This document shows, piece after piece, positions 16,683-25,717 of a DNA stretch of 64,000 nt. Below the pieces are notes generated by a model. It saw only the letters and a list, made by a program, of their open reading frames with translations. It did not search any database and was not told the origin of the DNA. The translations under genes and the position numbers were made by a program. This stretch comes from Clostridium tunisiense TJ (GTDB lineage Bacteria; Bacillota; Clostridia; Clostridiales; Clostridiaceae): the NCBI RefSeq assembly GCF_000300195.1, contig NZ_AMQH01000002.1:1-64000 (forward strand), given 5' to 3'. How positions within the stretch are numbered: position 1 is the stretch's first letter; each line of letters opens with the position of its first letter.

Positions 16683-16854
16683 CTTCAAAAAATAAGTAAG
16701 TAAATCTGCTCGTCTATTTTGTGCTATACTGCGTCAACAGAACCCTTTGATAGCTCCACTATCTGCGGAACCTGTTTCCTTGTCAGCACAAGCTTGCTTG
16801 TGAACTCAAAATATCCTTCACATCCTTGACTTGTTATTTATTTTCAGATGCCTT
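16677..16854 (+). mobile_element. MITE-like interspersed repeat, copy 3
   Basis: A 178-bp copy in the orientation of copy 1, with ends AGGCATCTTCAAAAAATAAG and TTATTTATTTTCAGATGCCTT. The inner hairpin and CACAAGC-TT-GCTTGTG are both intact. Its left end overlaps the first codons of the carbonic-anhydrase-like gene. TTA and TAA flank the ends. The 260 bp to its right, before the nitroreductase, hold no gene. Confidence 0.9.
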
Positions 16855-17115
16855 AATCCATATTTCCCCTTTCCAAATTTTAATATAATTATATTAGGTA
16901 TTTTTGCCACTAGCAATATTTTTATATGTAGAGTTTTTAAATATTAGGATTTAGTTTTAAATTTTGTGTTAATTACAAGCCTATATCATTTAGCAAATCA
17001 ACTATTTAGCTTTGAAAAACAACTAATTTAGGTATTTTAGCTATATTATTTATGATATATAAATATTTTATTGTTATAATAATATTAATAATGAAAATTA
17101 ATAGGAGGTTTATGG

Positions 17116-17649
17116 ATGCTAGATTTATTAAAAAGACGAAGAAGTATTAGAAAATATACCACTAAAGAAATTGAAAAAGAAAAGGTTCTTAAGTTAGTAC
17201 AGGGAGCTTTATTATCTCCTTCTTCTAGAAATTTAAGACCTTGGGAATTTGTTGTGGTAGAAGATAAAGCCACTCTTGAAAAATTATCTTTTTCAAAACC
17301 TGGTGGAGGTTTTTTAAAAAATGCACAGCTTGGCATAGTTATCCTTGGAAACCCCGATATTAGTGATGTTTGGATTGAGGACACCTCAATTGCATCAACA
17401 ATAATACATCTTTTATCCTATGACCTAGGACTTGGCTCTTGCTGGATTCAAATTAGGGAAAGAAACCATAATGAATCAACTTCAGGTGAAGAATATATTA
17501 GACAGGTATTAGGAGTTCCAGAGAACCTAAAAGTTTTATCCATTCTATCCATAGGATATCCTGACGAAACAAAACCAACCAATAATGAGGAAGCTTTAAA
17601 TTATGAAAAAGTTCACTTAAATACTTATGGAAGCAAGTTTGTTAGATAG
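17116..17649 (+). CDS. Nitroreductase family FMN oxidoreductase
   Basis: The 177-residue protein begins MLDLLKRRRSIRKYTTKEIE and has SPSSRNLRPWEFVVV. These are the family's FMN-phosphate and ring-binding segments (RRSIR, SPSxxNxQPW). It later has GLGSCWIQIRER and LSIGYPDE. Family members reduce nitroaromatics, quinones or flavins with NAD(P)H as FMN homodimers. The natural substrate is not predictable. AGGAGG lies upstream of the ATG. The gene is monocistronic, with a strong bidirectional terminator after it. Confidence 0.9.
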   Translation: MLDLLKRRRSIRKYTTKEIEKEKVLKLVQGALLSPSSRNLRPWEFVVVEDKATLEKLSFSKPGGGFLKNAQLGIVILGNPDISDVWIEDTSIASTIIHLLSYDLGLGSCWIQIRERNHNESTSGEEYIRQVLGVPENLKVLSILSIGYPDETKPTNNEEALNYEKVHLNTYGSKFVR

Positions 17650-17689
17650 TTTTAAATGTATTCTATACAATAAAATTAGAGAAATGAAT

Positions 17690-17724
17690 AAACAGCCCCT
17701 TGTTTTCTAAACAAGGGGCTGTTT
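17690..17724. terminator. Bidirectional terminator
   Basis: A 16-bp perfect stem (AAACAGCCCCTTGTTT and its complement) with a 3-nt loop and T-rich ends on both strands. It lies between the convergent nitroreductase and yjjW genes. Confidence 0.95.
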
Positions 17725-17742
17725 ATATTATCTAGCTTATCT

Positions 17743-18582
17743 TTATACAATTATTACGTTTTTGCATCCATTTGAAATCGCTATTTCCTTAAGCTCTTCC
17801 ATATATTCCTCAGTTGGCACTGTTGATTTAATTAGGTTTTCTCTAACGCCTAGTGGTCTATATTTAATGAGCTTATAAATTATATTAGGATTTATGCTGG
17901 CAAGGAGCTTACTTCCTTCATCTACAGTTTTTTTACTGTCTAATACCTGTGGAACTACCACTGTTCTAATTTCATAAACCTTATCTAGCTTTCCTAAAAC
18001 CTTTATATTTTCTATAACTGTTTGGTTCTCTAGCCCTGTAAGCATTTTGTTTTCTTCATTGTCATAAGCTTTTAAATCTATCATTGTCTTATCCATCACT
18101 TCTAACAGCTCTTTGTTATTATATATGGGCGTAGAGCCATTAGTATCTATGAAGGTAGTAAGTCCCATTTTTTTAACTTCTCTAAAAAGTTCTGTTAAGA
18201 AATCACTTTGAAGTGTGCATTCTCCCCCAGATACAGTAATCCCAGATATAAAATATCTGGTCTTTTGCAGATACTTTAGTATATCTTCCACTGTCATTGG
18301 AGTTATTTTAGGACTGCTGTTTCTTTTGCATTCAGCAATGCATCTATCACAATTTTTACATTTTTCTATATCATAAATTACTTTTCCCTCTATTTTAGAT
18401 AAAGCTCCATATTTGCAATGTGGAACGCAAAGTCCACAGTTATTGCAATGATTTATGGTTTCTGGATTATGGCAGTATAGGCAGTTATAATTACATCCTT
18501 GAAGAAAAATAGCTGTTCTATTCCCCTCTCCATCCACATTGCTAAAGGGAATTATTTTATTCACTAGGGCAAATTTACTCAT
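17743..18582 (-). CDS. yjjW: Glycyl-radical enzyme activase, YjjW type
   Basis: The 279-residue radical SAM enzyme has its cluster motif at C30-NYN-C34-LY-C37. It then has an inserted ferredoxin-like domain with two cysteine sets (CNNCGLCVPHC, CKNCDRCIAEC) as in multi-cluster activases, then SGGECTLQ. It abstracts hydrogen from the glycine of its partner to make the stable radical. It overlaps the upstream yjjI gene by eight bases, which fixes the partner. The YjjW name rests on that pairing and on the length. Confidence 0.9.
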   Translation of the reverse strand: MSKFALVNKIIPFSNVDGEGNRTAIFLQGCNYNCLYCHNPETINHCNNCGLCVPHCKYGALSKIEGKVIYDIEKCKNCDRCIAECKRNSSPKITPMTVEDILKYLQKTRYFISGITVSGGECTLQSDFLTELFREVKKMGLTTFIDTNGSTPIYNNKELLEVMDKTMIDLKAYDNEENKMLTGLENQTVIENIKVLGKLDKVYEIRTVVVPQVLDSKKTVDEGSKLLASINPNIIYKLIKYRPLGVRENLIKSTVPTEEYMEELKEIAISNGCKNVIIV

Positions 18583-20071
18583 TGTGTCTTAGCTTTCTTT
18601 CAAGAATTTTTGAGTTTTTAACTGCACCATAACCTAATGCCACTGTATCTTGTAAAACTTGCTCTCCTCTATCTAACTTTTCAATATCTGAACGTTTAAC
18701 TAAATATCCTGTGATTCTTATAACATCACAATCATCACAGTATAGGGAGAAATATCTCATATCTAAGGAAAAGGCTCCTTTTATCACATCTAAGATAGAC
18801 TTAGGATTATTTTTTGACATGGTGTCAAATTTAAAGATATCACCAATTCCTGATGGGAAGTATTTATGGAATACTGCACTTTGAACTAGGTGCTCATGTA
18901 GCACTGGCTCTTCTCCAATTGGAATTCTGCATCCTGGACTTGTTTCGCAATCTGTTTCAATCCCAACTTGTGCATGAAGAAGGAAATGTCCGTTAGTTGG
19001 AGCACAGTATGGATTATTATGATTGTTCACTATTTCTTCCATTTTACTTATAATAGTTTCTCCAAGTTTATTAGCCTTTTCACTGTGTCCGAATCTATAT
19101 TTTTGTTCAGTTGCTCCTAGAAGAGTGTTTACACATTCAGCAAGACCTACTAAGCCAAACATAGCTGTAAATCTATCCTTACTTATTAAACCTTCTCTAA
19201 CTAAGAAGTTTGATTCAAAGAAGTTACTTTCTTCAACAATGAACTTAATTCTCTTATCCATGTAATCTAGCATAACTTTCATAGCTTCTGGAAGAACATT
19301 ATTTAAAAAGTCTTGTTCATCCTTAGCCTTTTTTGCTACCTTTGATAAAATCATTCTAACTAAAGTATAACTTCCTCCACCAATGTGTAGGCCATTATAA
19401 CAGCTAGCAATTCCATAATCTTCTCCAAATTCTTTAGAGAACATTCTATGATTTGCAAAGCTTGGTTTCGCACAAGAAAGAGCAGTTTTTATTGCTTCTA
19501 TAGCAAAATCATCGCTGGTTTCTTCACTATATTTTAAAGTTATATTAGGTGTAGCATTTTGAAGTTCTCTTTCAACTTCTAATATAATTCTTCCTGCTTT
19601 AGTTTCTTTAGGTCCAATGTTACCGTGGCAGAAAGAATCTGTGATGGTTCTATCTATATGCTTTAAGAAAAACTTAATTGCAGCATACGCTTCTTTCTCA
19701 TCTTTTACAAAAGGCTCTAATAAATAATCTATATTTCCCACATATACGGGAAAAGATGTTATTGATGGCACATGTTTATAAAGTATTAATAAGTTATTTA
19801 CAGCTTCCCAAATGTCTGTAGCAGGGTCTAATCTCAAAAATTCACTACCTTGTTTCATGAATTTTTCATAATCAGGTACAATGTATCTTGGTCTATAAGG
19901 AGCTAATCCTTCATTTAAGTCACAAATAAGTCCTTCTTCTCTGTAGTTTTTTATTTTTTCATTCATATTTAAAACATCTAAACTGTTCTCTGCTGCTCTT
20001 GCTAAATTAAGTACCTTCATCTCATAGGTCAAAGTTTTATCCTTTATAATGTTAAGGATTTCATTACTCAT
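18575..20071 (-). CDS. yjjI: YjjI family glycyl radical enzyme
   Basis: The 498-residue protein ends with the glycyl-radical signature RITGYL (Gly455 as probable radical site) and has a candidate active-site cysteine in ASCYNGLHIGGGSY near residue 223. YjjI proteins are shorter than pyruvate formate-lyases (about 760 residues) and their reaction is not well established. This one has no microcompartment or transporter neighbour that would reveal a substrate. The ATG has an AAGGAG site upstream. Its activase, yjjW, overlaps its 3' end, so the two form an operon. Confidence 0.9.
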   Translation of the reverse strand: MSNEILNIIKDKTLTYEMKVLNLARAAENSLDVLNMNEKIKNYREEGLICDLNEGLAPYRPRYIVPDYEKFMKQGSEFLRLDPATDIWEAVNNLLILYKHVPSITSFPVYVGNIDYLLEPFVKDEKEAYAAIKFFLKHIDRTITDSFCHGNIGPKETKAGRIILEVERELQNATPNITLKYSEETSDDFAIEAIKTALSCAKPSFANHRMFSKEFGEDYGIASCYNGLHIGGGSYTLVRMILSKVAKKAKDEQDFLNNVLPEAMKVMLDYMDKRIKFIVEESNFFESNFLVREGLISKDRFTAMFGLVGLAECVNTLLGATEQKYRFGHSEKANKLGETIISKMEEIVNNHNNPYCAPTNGHFLLHAQVGIETDCETSPGCRIPIGEEPVLHEHLVQSAVFHKYFPSGIGDIFKFDTMSKNNPKSILDVIKGAFSLDMRYFSLYCDDCDVIRITGYLVKRSDIEKLDRGEQVLQDTVALGYGAVKNSKILERKLRHNE

Positions 20072-20518
20072 ATTACTTCACTCCTTCTTAAGATTCAAAA
20101 ATATATAGTTCATAAAACCGAAGGTTTTCTACAAAATTCCTTATATTTTGACTTATATATTTATTATAGCTTAAATTTTTAATTTATAAATATATTATAC
20201 TAAAATACTAATTATAATTCCATAATTATTGATAATAATTATTAACAAATAATTTATTCTAAGCACTTCTTTACATATAAACTCTCTATTACAACCCTCT
20301 TATATTTAAATTGAGATTTTATCTTATTATTAACCTTTTTCTTCTAAATTCTCTTACTACCATATAAGCACTTGCTTATATAAATCCGCTAAGATATCTG
20401 TATACCTATGATATTACCATAACTTTCTATTGACTTTTATCCTTTAAGGTTTTACAATTCTATTAGATAATTTGTCTTTAAAAGTTCTCATAACTTTTTG
20501 CAAATTTAATATATTTAT
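20072..20518. other. Non-coding interval between yjjI and the riboswitch
   Basis: About 450 AT-rich bases between divergent transcription units, expected to hold the promoters of yjjI (minus) and the btu operon (plus). No gene or strong hairpin is seen. Confidence 0.4.
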
Positions 20519-20675
20519 TTTTAGGTGCTGATAAAAGCATAAAAGGGAAAGTGTGAAACACTGCAGCCCCCGCTACTGTATATGGTGACAAAGCTTGAAT
20601 ACCACTGTGATAAACGGGAAGGTAAGCTAAGGATGAACCATAAGCCAGGAGACCTACCTAGAAATCGATAATCAC
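20519..20675 (+). ncRNA. Cobalamin (adenosylcobalamin) riboswitch
   Basis: The conserved B12 box AAGCCAGGAGACCTACC is at 20642-20658. The core elements TTAGGTGCTG, GGGAAA, GCAGCCCCCGCTACTGTA and ACCACTGTGA are in the right order. It is followed by a short terminator (20708-20735) and then the transporter genes. Binding of B12 should switch the btuF-btuC-btuD operon off. Confidence 0.96.
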
Positions 20676-20707
20676 TTTCGGAGGGAAAGGAGATGGATGT
20701 AATTCGT

Positions 20708-20735
20708 CAAACAGCCTCTTTGTGGGCTTTTTTTA
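20708..20735 (+). terminator. Riboswitch expression-platform terminator
   Basis: CAGCC..GGCT with a T7 run between the aptamer and btuF. The stem is short, so it may be conditional. An in-frame ATG at 20693 lies in this element and is not a credible start. Confidence 0.75.
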
Positions 20736-20767
20736 TTTACTGGAAAATTTTTAAGGAGATGAAAAAA

Positions 20768-21709
20768 ATGAAATCAATGAAAAAGCTTTTTAGTTTGTTT
20801 ATATCAATGATCTTTATTTCTTCTTTATTAGTTGGTTGCAGCAAGCCTGCTACTAATGAAGAAAAAAAAGAAAATAAATCAGCAGCTACTTACCCAATGA
20901 CTATCACTGACTCTTATGGAAAAGAAGTTACTATTAATAAGAAACCTGAAAAAATAGTTTCTCTTGGTCCCAACACTACTGAAATAGTATTTGCTCTTGG
21001 TCTTGGAGATAAGTTAGTAGGAAGAACTGATTTCTGCGACTATCCAAGTGAAGTTTCAAAGGTTGAATCTATTGGATCTCTTATGGAACCAAATGTTGAG
21101 AAAATAGTTTCTTTAAAACCTGATTTAGTTTTAGCCTCTACACATGTAAAAGAAGATGTAGTTAATAAATTAAGAGATTTAGGAATTACTGTTCTTGCTG
21201 TTTATGAAAAAGATAGCTTTGAAGGAACCTTTACTATAATTGAGAAGATAGGAACTGTTTTAGGCGAAACTGAGAAAGCTAAGAAAATTACTGATGATAT
21301 GAAAGCTAAAATCTCTGCTGTTGAAACTAAAACTAAAAGTGTAACTAATAAACCAAAAGTTTATTATGTTGTAGACTTTGGTGCTAATGGAGATTTCACT
21401 GCCGGTGGTGATACTTTTATTAATAAAATAATTGAACTTGCTGGTGGGGCAAACATCGCTAAGGATCTTCAAGGCTGGCAATATAGCTTTGAAAAAATCG
21501 TTGAAAATGACCCTGATATAATAATCTGCACAAGCAATTTTGGTGCTAAAAATAACTTAATCAACGATCCTAAATACAAGGAGTTGAGAGCCGTTAAAGA
21601 GGGTAAAGTCTTTGAAATTGATGAGAATATCATAGTAAGACAAGGACCTAGATTAGCTACTGGCCTTGAGGAAATGACTAAACTTCTTCATCCAGAACTA
21701 TTTAAATAA
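20768..21709 (+). CDS. btuF: Cobalamin ABC transporter substrate-binding lipoprotein
   Basis: The 313-residue lipoprotein has a signal peptide and a lipobox (LLVGC, Cys24), then a class III periplasmic-binding fold: KIVSLGPNTTEIVFALG, LVGRTDFCDYP, KPDLVLAS, a long linking helix near 170-200, and ENDPDIIICTS. The fold is shared by siderophore- and B12-binding proteins. The B12 riboswitch just upstream and the following permease and ATPase genes point to cobalamin or a related corrinoid. The start was chosen nine bases after AAGGAG; earlier in-frame starts lie in the riboswitch platform. Confidence 0.9.
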   Translation: MKSMKKLFSLFISMIFISSLLVGCSKPATNEEKKENKSAATYPMTITDSYGKEVTINKKPEKIVSLGPNTTEIVFALGLGDKLVGRTDFCDYPSEVSKVESIGSLMEPNVEKIVSLKPDLVLASTHVKEDVVNKLRDLGITVLAVYEKDSFEGTFTIIEKIGTVLGETEKAKKITDDMKAKISAVETKTKSVTNKPKVYYVVDFGANGDFTAGGDTFINKIIELAGGANIAKDLQGWQYSFEKIVENDPDIIICTSNFGAKNNLINDPKYKELRAVKEGKVFEIDENIIVRQGPRLATGLEEMTKLLHPELFK

Positions 21710-21874
21710 ATTTAATAACATAGGGATATAACATTAATTATGAAGTAGATTTTCATTGTAGGTTTGTTCCTTAAGACATATAATATGAATTATCTTTACC
21801 TTCATAATTATGTGGCTAAATGATTTAAAAAGTATGCTCTTTTATAGGGCATACTTTTATACATATTTAATATA

Positions 21875-21987
21875 AGGCATCTTTAAAAAATAAATAAGTC
21901 AGCATGCTTGTCTGTTTTGTGTTATACCATTTGAGCAGACCCTTAGATAGTGCATCTTTCACTTATTATTTGTTTTCAGATACCTAA
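21875..21987 (+). mobile_element. MITE-like interspersed repeat, internally deleted copy 4
   Basis: A 113-bp copy with both terminal repeats (AAGGCATCTTTAAAAAATAA and TTATTATTTGTTTTCAGATACC), but missing about 65 bp of the middle, including one arm of the inner hairpin. It sits between btuF and btuC within the operon and ends 18 bp before the btuC start. The preceding hairpin AAAAGTATGC..GCATACTTTT (about 21829-21859) may attenuate readthrough. Confidence 0.82.
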
Positions 21988-22004
21988 AGGAAATGAGGGA
22001 TAAT

Positions 22005-23033
22005 ATGAAACTTTTTAAAGAAAGGAATATATTTTGGAATTACATAGGTATAGGGCTACTACTGTTAGCTTTAGTAGTAGTAGCTGTAAGTTTTGGTGCT
22101 GCAAACATTACTCCTATTGACACCTTTAAAGTAATTTTATCCCAAATTCCTTTTGTAGGTAATTTTGTTGATGTAAGTTCCATTCCTGAAACTTCTTATA
22201 CTATTGTAATGAAAGTAAGACTTCCAAGAATACTTCTCGGTGCACTAATTGGAGCTAATCTTTCTGTAGTTGGAGTTACCTATCAAGGTATATTCAAAAA
22301 TCCAATGGCTGACCCTTATATTTTGGGAATTTCCTCTGGAGCAGCTTTAGGCTCTGCTCTTAGCATAGTATTTCACTTTAATAACACTGCTGGCCTAGCC
22401 TTTGTTGGTGCACTATTAACCACTTATCTAGTTTATAGCATTGCTAGAGTTGGAAACAAAGCTCCCACAGTGAATCTTCTTCTTGCTGGTGTAGCCGTAA
22501 GCTTTTTTCTCTCTTCCATAATTTCTTTATTAATGGTTCTTTTCACTAAACAAATAGATAAAATAGTATTTTGGAGCCTGGGAAGCTTAGTAGCTTCCAA
22601 CTGGAATAAAGTATTACTAGTACTTATACTATCTCTACCTATGATTATAGTAATTATAGCTAACTCCCGTGAGTTAAATATAATCTCTACTGGTGAAGAG
22701 TCAGCAAAGAACTTAGGAGTTAATACAGAAAAAACAAAAAAACTTCTCCTAGTGATAAGCTCACTACTTATTGCAACTAGTGTATCTTTTACTGGTATTA
22801 TTGGTTTTGTGGGGCTAATTGTACCTCATTCTGTGCGCATACTATACGGAGCTGATCATAAAAGATTAATCCCTCTATCTGGTCTTTACGGTATGGCTTT
22901 CTTAATAATATGTGATACCTTAGCAAGAACTCTTATAGCTCCTACAGAAATTCCTATTGGTGCTATTACTTCTTTCTTTGGTGCTCCATATTTTATATAT
23001 CTTTTATATAAAAATAAAAATAAGGTGATGTAA
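22005..23033 (+). CDS. btuC: Cobalamin ABC transporter permease
   Basis: The 342-residue FecCD/BtuC-family permease has about ten membrane helices. Its motifs include VMKVRLPRILLGALIGANLSVVG, NPMADPYILGISSGAALG, the coupling-helix region GVNTEKTKK, and FVGLIVPHSVRILYGADH. The start at 22005 follows GAGGGA; an ATG at 21993 has only two bases after its AAGG and is less likely. The stop overlaps the btuD start (TAATG). It acts with btuF and btuD to import corrinoids. Confidence 0.93.
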   Translation: MKLFKERNIFWNYIGIGLLLLALVVVAVSFGAANITPIDTFKVILSQIPFVGNFVDVSSIPETSYTIVMKVRLPRILLGALIGANLSVVGVTYQGIFKNPMADPYILGISSGAALGSALSIVFHFNNTAGLAFVGALLTTYLVYSIARVGNKAPTVNLLLAGVAVSFFLSSIISLLMVLFTKQIDKIVFWSLGSLVASNWNKVLLVLILSLPMIIVIIANSRELNIISTGEESAKNLGVNTEKTKKLLLVISSLLIATSVSFTGIIGFVGLIVPHSVRILYGADHKRLIPLSGLYGMAFLIICDTLARTLIAPTEIPIGAITSFFGAPYFIYLLYKNKNKVM

Positions 23034-23839
23034 TGGATAAAGAAAATAAAAAATCTATTGAAGTTAAAAATTTAAGCTATTCCGTTGTAGATAAAGACAT
23101 TTTGAAAAATATTACGCTATCTGTAGAAACCGGAAAATTTTACGGAATTATTGGTCCAAATGGTTCTGGAAAAACTACCCTACTTAAAAATATTTCTAAC
23201 TCCTTAGGTATCGATAAAAATAAAATTTTCATCGAAAATAAAGACATCTTAACCTATAATTATAAAGATTTAGCAAAAACCATGTCCTATGTGCCTCAAG
23301 ATAACGAAAGTAACTTTGACTTTACAGTATGGGATATTGTACTTATGGGACGCTACCCCTACCTTAGAAGATTTCAACAAGAAAGCCAAAGGGACATGGA
23401 GATAGCTGAAAACGCCTTAAAACTTACTAAAACCTTTCACCTTAAGGATAAAAACATAAAGTTCTTAAGTGGTGGTGAACGTCAACGAGTATTTATTGCT
23501 AGAGCCTTAACTCAAGAGACTAAGATTTTAATTTTAGACGAGCCTATATCTATGCTTGATATACACCATGCTCTAGAAATAATGGATACCATAAAAAACT
23601 TAAATTCAAAGGTTGGCCTTACAATCCTCACCGTACTTCATGATTTAAATCTGGCTGCAGAATACAGTGATGAATTAATTCTTGTCGATGACGGAAAAAT
23701 TGTGGCTATAGGAACTCCTGAAGAAGTACTCACAGAGGAAAATTTAGAAAAAGTATATAAGGTTAAAGTTTCAATAAGTAAGAATCCATATTCAAAGAAA
23801 CCACATATAATACCTATACCTAATAGATATTATAAATAA
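23033..23839 (+). CDS. btuD: Cobalamin ABC transporter ATP-binding protein
   Basis: The 268-residue ATPase has Walker A GPNGSGKTTL, Q-loop VPQDNE, signature LSGGERQRV, Walker B ILILDEP and the switch His in VLHDLNLA. It belongs to the FepC/BtuD class of importer ATPases. Translation is coupled to btuC through a one-base overlap. A strong terminator follows directly. Confidence 0.95.
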   Translation: MDKENKKSIEVKNLSYSVVDKDILKNITLSVETGKFYGIIGPNGSGKTTLLKNISNSLGIDKNKIFIENKDILTYNYKDLAKTMSYVPQDNESNFDFTVWDIVLMGRYPYLRRFQQESQRDMEIAENALKLTKTFHLKDKNIKFLSGGERQRVFIARALTQETKILILDEPISMLDIHHALEIMDTIKNLNSKVGLTILTVLHDLNLAAEYSDELILVDDGKIVAIGTPEEVLTEENLEKVYKVKVSISKNPYSKKPHIIPIPNRYYK

Positions 23840-23886
23840 CAGAGAAAATATTTGTTCTTTTAAAGTCAAATATTTTCTCTGTTTTT
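23840..23886. terminator. Bidirectional terminator after btuD
   Basis: A 15-bp perfect stem, CAGAGAAAATATTTG/CAAATATTTTCTCTG, with a T-run to the right. It lies between the convergent btuD and the gene at 23895. Confidence 0.93.
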
Positions 23887-23894
23887 CTTTAAAG

Positions 23895-24602
23895 TTATCT
23901 ACAATATAATAATTCTCTTCCACGTTTTCCACATTCTTTTATAATTTCTGCATTTTTTAGTGTATAAGTTATTTTTCTTACCTTTTGCACTGGTAAATTT
24001 AACTTTTCTGCTAATTCCTTATTAGTAAAATACTCAGGCAGTTCCTTTGGCAGAAACTTATTAAAGTCTTCTATAGAGTTAAAAACATGTTTCTCTACAA
24101 CTTCCACTAGTTTCCTATCTACTATGCTAGTTCCTTTTCTTCTCCAACTACCCTTTCCATCTTTTCTTCTTATTTCCTCTTCAATGGTCATTAAAACCTC
24201 AAGTTTAAAGTTTTCCCTTCCTAATAAGTAAGGAGTACTTACCAGCTCATCAAAAATATCCTCTAGCCCCCCCTTTTTAGGGGATTTTCTTCTACTTATA
24301 ACTTGTCCATCTTTATCTTGAGTTATTATGTACTTTTCCACAGCTATTGGATGCACTAATACTACCTTATTATATTCTAGTATATCTATTAACTTTTTCC
24401 CTATGGCATAAAAGTTTTTAGTTTGAATTTCGTAAAAGGTATCTTCTTTAATAACATCAATAATATAACTTCCAACTTTATATTCTACTTTTGAATTTTC
24501 ATCACTATATAACTTTTTTATATCTGAATGAAGGGCTTTTTCATTATTAGTACCTATACCTCTTCTATCTACAATGTCAGTCCTTGATATTTCCTTTTTC
24601 AT
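23895..24602 (-). CDS. Conserved protein: possible PD-(D/E)xK-like domain plus winged helix
   Basis: The 235-residue protein has an N-terminal block, VEYKVGSYIIDVIKEDTFYEIQTKNF (about 38-63 in the gene). Its Asp...Glu-x-Gln spacing resembles the core of PD-(D/E)xK nucleases. A conserved basic stretch (RRKSPKKG) and GSWRRKGTSIVDRKL follow, then a C-terminal winged-helix-like part (FTNKELAEKLNLPVQKVRKITYTLK). I recognise the overall pattern as a bacterial family of unknown function. A DNA-related role is an inference. The start at 24602 is chosen for the GGAAGGAAG site. Confidence 0.75.
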   Translation of the reverse strand: MKKEISRTDIVDRRGIGTNNEKALHSDIKKLYSDENSKVEYKVGSYIIDVIKEDTFYEIQTKNFYAIGKKLIDILEYNKVVLVHPIAVEKYIITQDKDGQVISRRKSPKKGGLEDIFDELVSTPYLLGRENFKLEVLMTIEEEIRRKDGKGSWRRKGTSIVDRKLVEVVEKHVFNSIEDFNKFLPKELPEYFTNKELAEKLNLPVQKVRKITYTLKNAEIIKECGKRGRELLYCR

Positions 24603-25225
24603 TGTGTGCTTCCTTCCCTGCAAAATTTTATAAAGGTTAAATAGAGGTTTGTAAGTTAAAACTATATTTGAAGTATGTTACTAATTTCTCTACTGCATAT
24701 TATATAGCTTATTAACTAAGCTTTCCTATGAATAATTGTATTATAATTAGTGGAATTTTAATATAGGCTTTCTTAGTTAAAGATTAATTTATTCATTTTG
24801 AAAACACCTTAAGGGAATCAATATAAGTTCCCTCCTAAAATAAATGTTAAATTTAATCATCTATAGATAAACCACGTCCAAGTTTGAAGAGTTTTTTACT
24901 CTAAAGTAGTAAGAACTTAACTTTATTTTAAGTTAAGATGTAGTTTATCTATCTAGATATAAGCTCTTAATAAAATTTATATTTTGTAACAGGAATGAAA
25001 GAAGATAAATAAACTATAATGTAGTGAAACTTTTTTAATTGTTTGAGTATACTTTTCTCACTTTTCTTTAAATAACTTAATTTTTTATATGGATATCCTT
25101 AGTACACGGTAGTTTTATTTAAACCTCCACGTTCCTTAATATTAGCATTATAATTATCAACTCATTAAGCTACTAATTAAATCCGAATATCTATGGACTA
25201 AAAACAAATTTTGGTGGTGATAAAC
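24603..25225. other. Non-coding interval with a nested hairpin structure
   Basis: No gene is seen in 620 bases. The notable content is the three-stem arrangement at 24863-24952, listed separately. The rest is AT-rich and should hold the promoters of the two flanking divergent genes. Confidence 0.4.
24863..24952. ncRNA. Candidate structured RNA with a three-way junction
   Basis: An outer 10-bp stem (ATAGATAAAC 24863-24872 with GTTTATCTAT 24943-24952) encloses two perfect hairpins: AGAGT-N5-ACTCT (24888-24902) and CTTAACTT-TATTTT-AAGTTAAG (24916-24937). The nested pattern is unlikely to be three independent accidents, though high A+T raises the chance background. No T-run or gene is immediately downstream. 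The strand and function are unknown. Confidence 0.3.
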
Positions 25226-25717
25226 TTGAAGATAGCAATAATTTCTGATACACATATTCATAAACATGGTGATAAACTCCAAACTCTAATTAAAAATAGA
25301 CTATCCTCTGTGGATCTTATCATTCATGCAGGCGATTATACAGATATAAGAGCTGTGACTCTTCTTCAGAAAACACAAAAATTCCTTGGAGTTTGGGGAA
25401 ATAATGATAAAGCTTCCATTAGAGAAATTATAAAAGAGAAGGAAATTTTAAAGGTCGAAAACTATAAAATTGGAATATATCATGGTCATGGCATGAGAAG
25501 CACTACTATAGATAATGCTTACTATGCTTTTTCTGATGATGATGTAGATATAATTGTTTATGGACATAGCCATCAACCTAGCATTTCCACAAGGAAAAAA
25601 GTGTTGATGCTAAATCCCGGTTCTCCGACTAGCAAAAGGAAAGAAAGATGGTATTCCTATATAATTCTTGAAATATGCCAGAATAACATTTTTGCCAGTT
25701 TACATTTTTATGAATAG
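25226..25717 (+). CDS. YfcE/MJ0936-type metallophosphoesterase
   Basis: The 163-residue protein has the calcineurin-like phosphoesterase metal motifs in order: SDTHIH, HAGDYTD, WGNNDK, GHGM and YGHSHQP, and ends LNPGSPTSKR. Such small enzymes hydrolyse phosphodiesters or phosphomonoesters with two metal ions; the physiological substrate is unknown. The TTG start at 25226 is chosen for GGTGGTGA upstream. A start at 25211 would place the ribosome site inside the gene. It is transcribed alone, with a hairpin terminator at 25930. Confidence 0.9.
   Translation: MKIAIISDTHIHKHGDKLQTLIKNRLSSVDLIIHAGDYTDIRAVTLLQKTQKFLGVWGNNDKASIREIIKEKEILKVENYKIGIYHGHGMRSTTIDNAYYAFSDDDVDIIVYGHSHQPSISTRKKVLMLNPGSPTSKRKERWYSYIILEICQNNIFASLHFYE

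Noticed and set aside
15413-16854. Composite transposon formed by repeat copies 2 and 3 around the carbonic-anhydrase-like gene
   Set aside because: The copies are inverted and there is no transposase or flanking duplication. Five scattered copies show that single insertions suffice.
20693-20767. Extended N-terminus of the B12-binding lipoprotein
   Set aside because: The extra codons lie in the riboswitch expression platform, including its terminator, and would bury the signal peptide.
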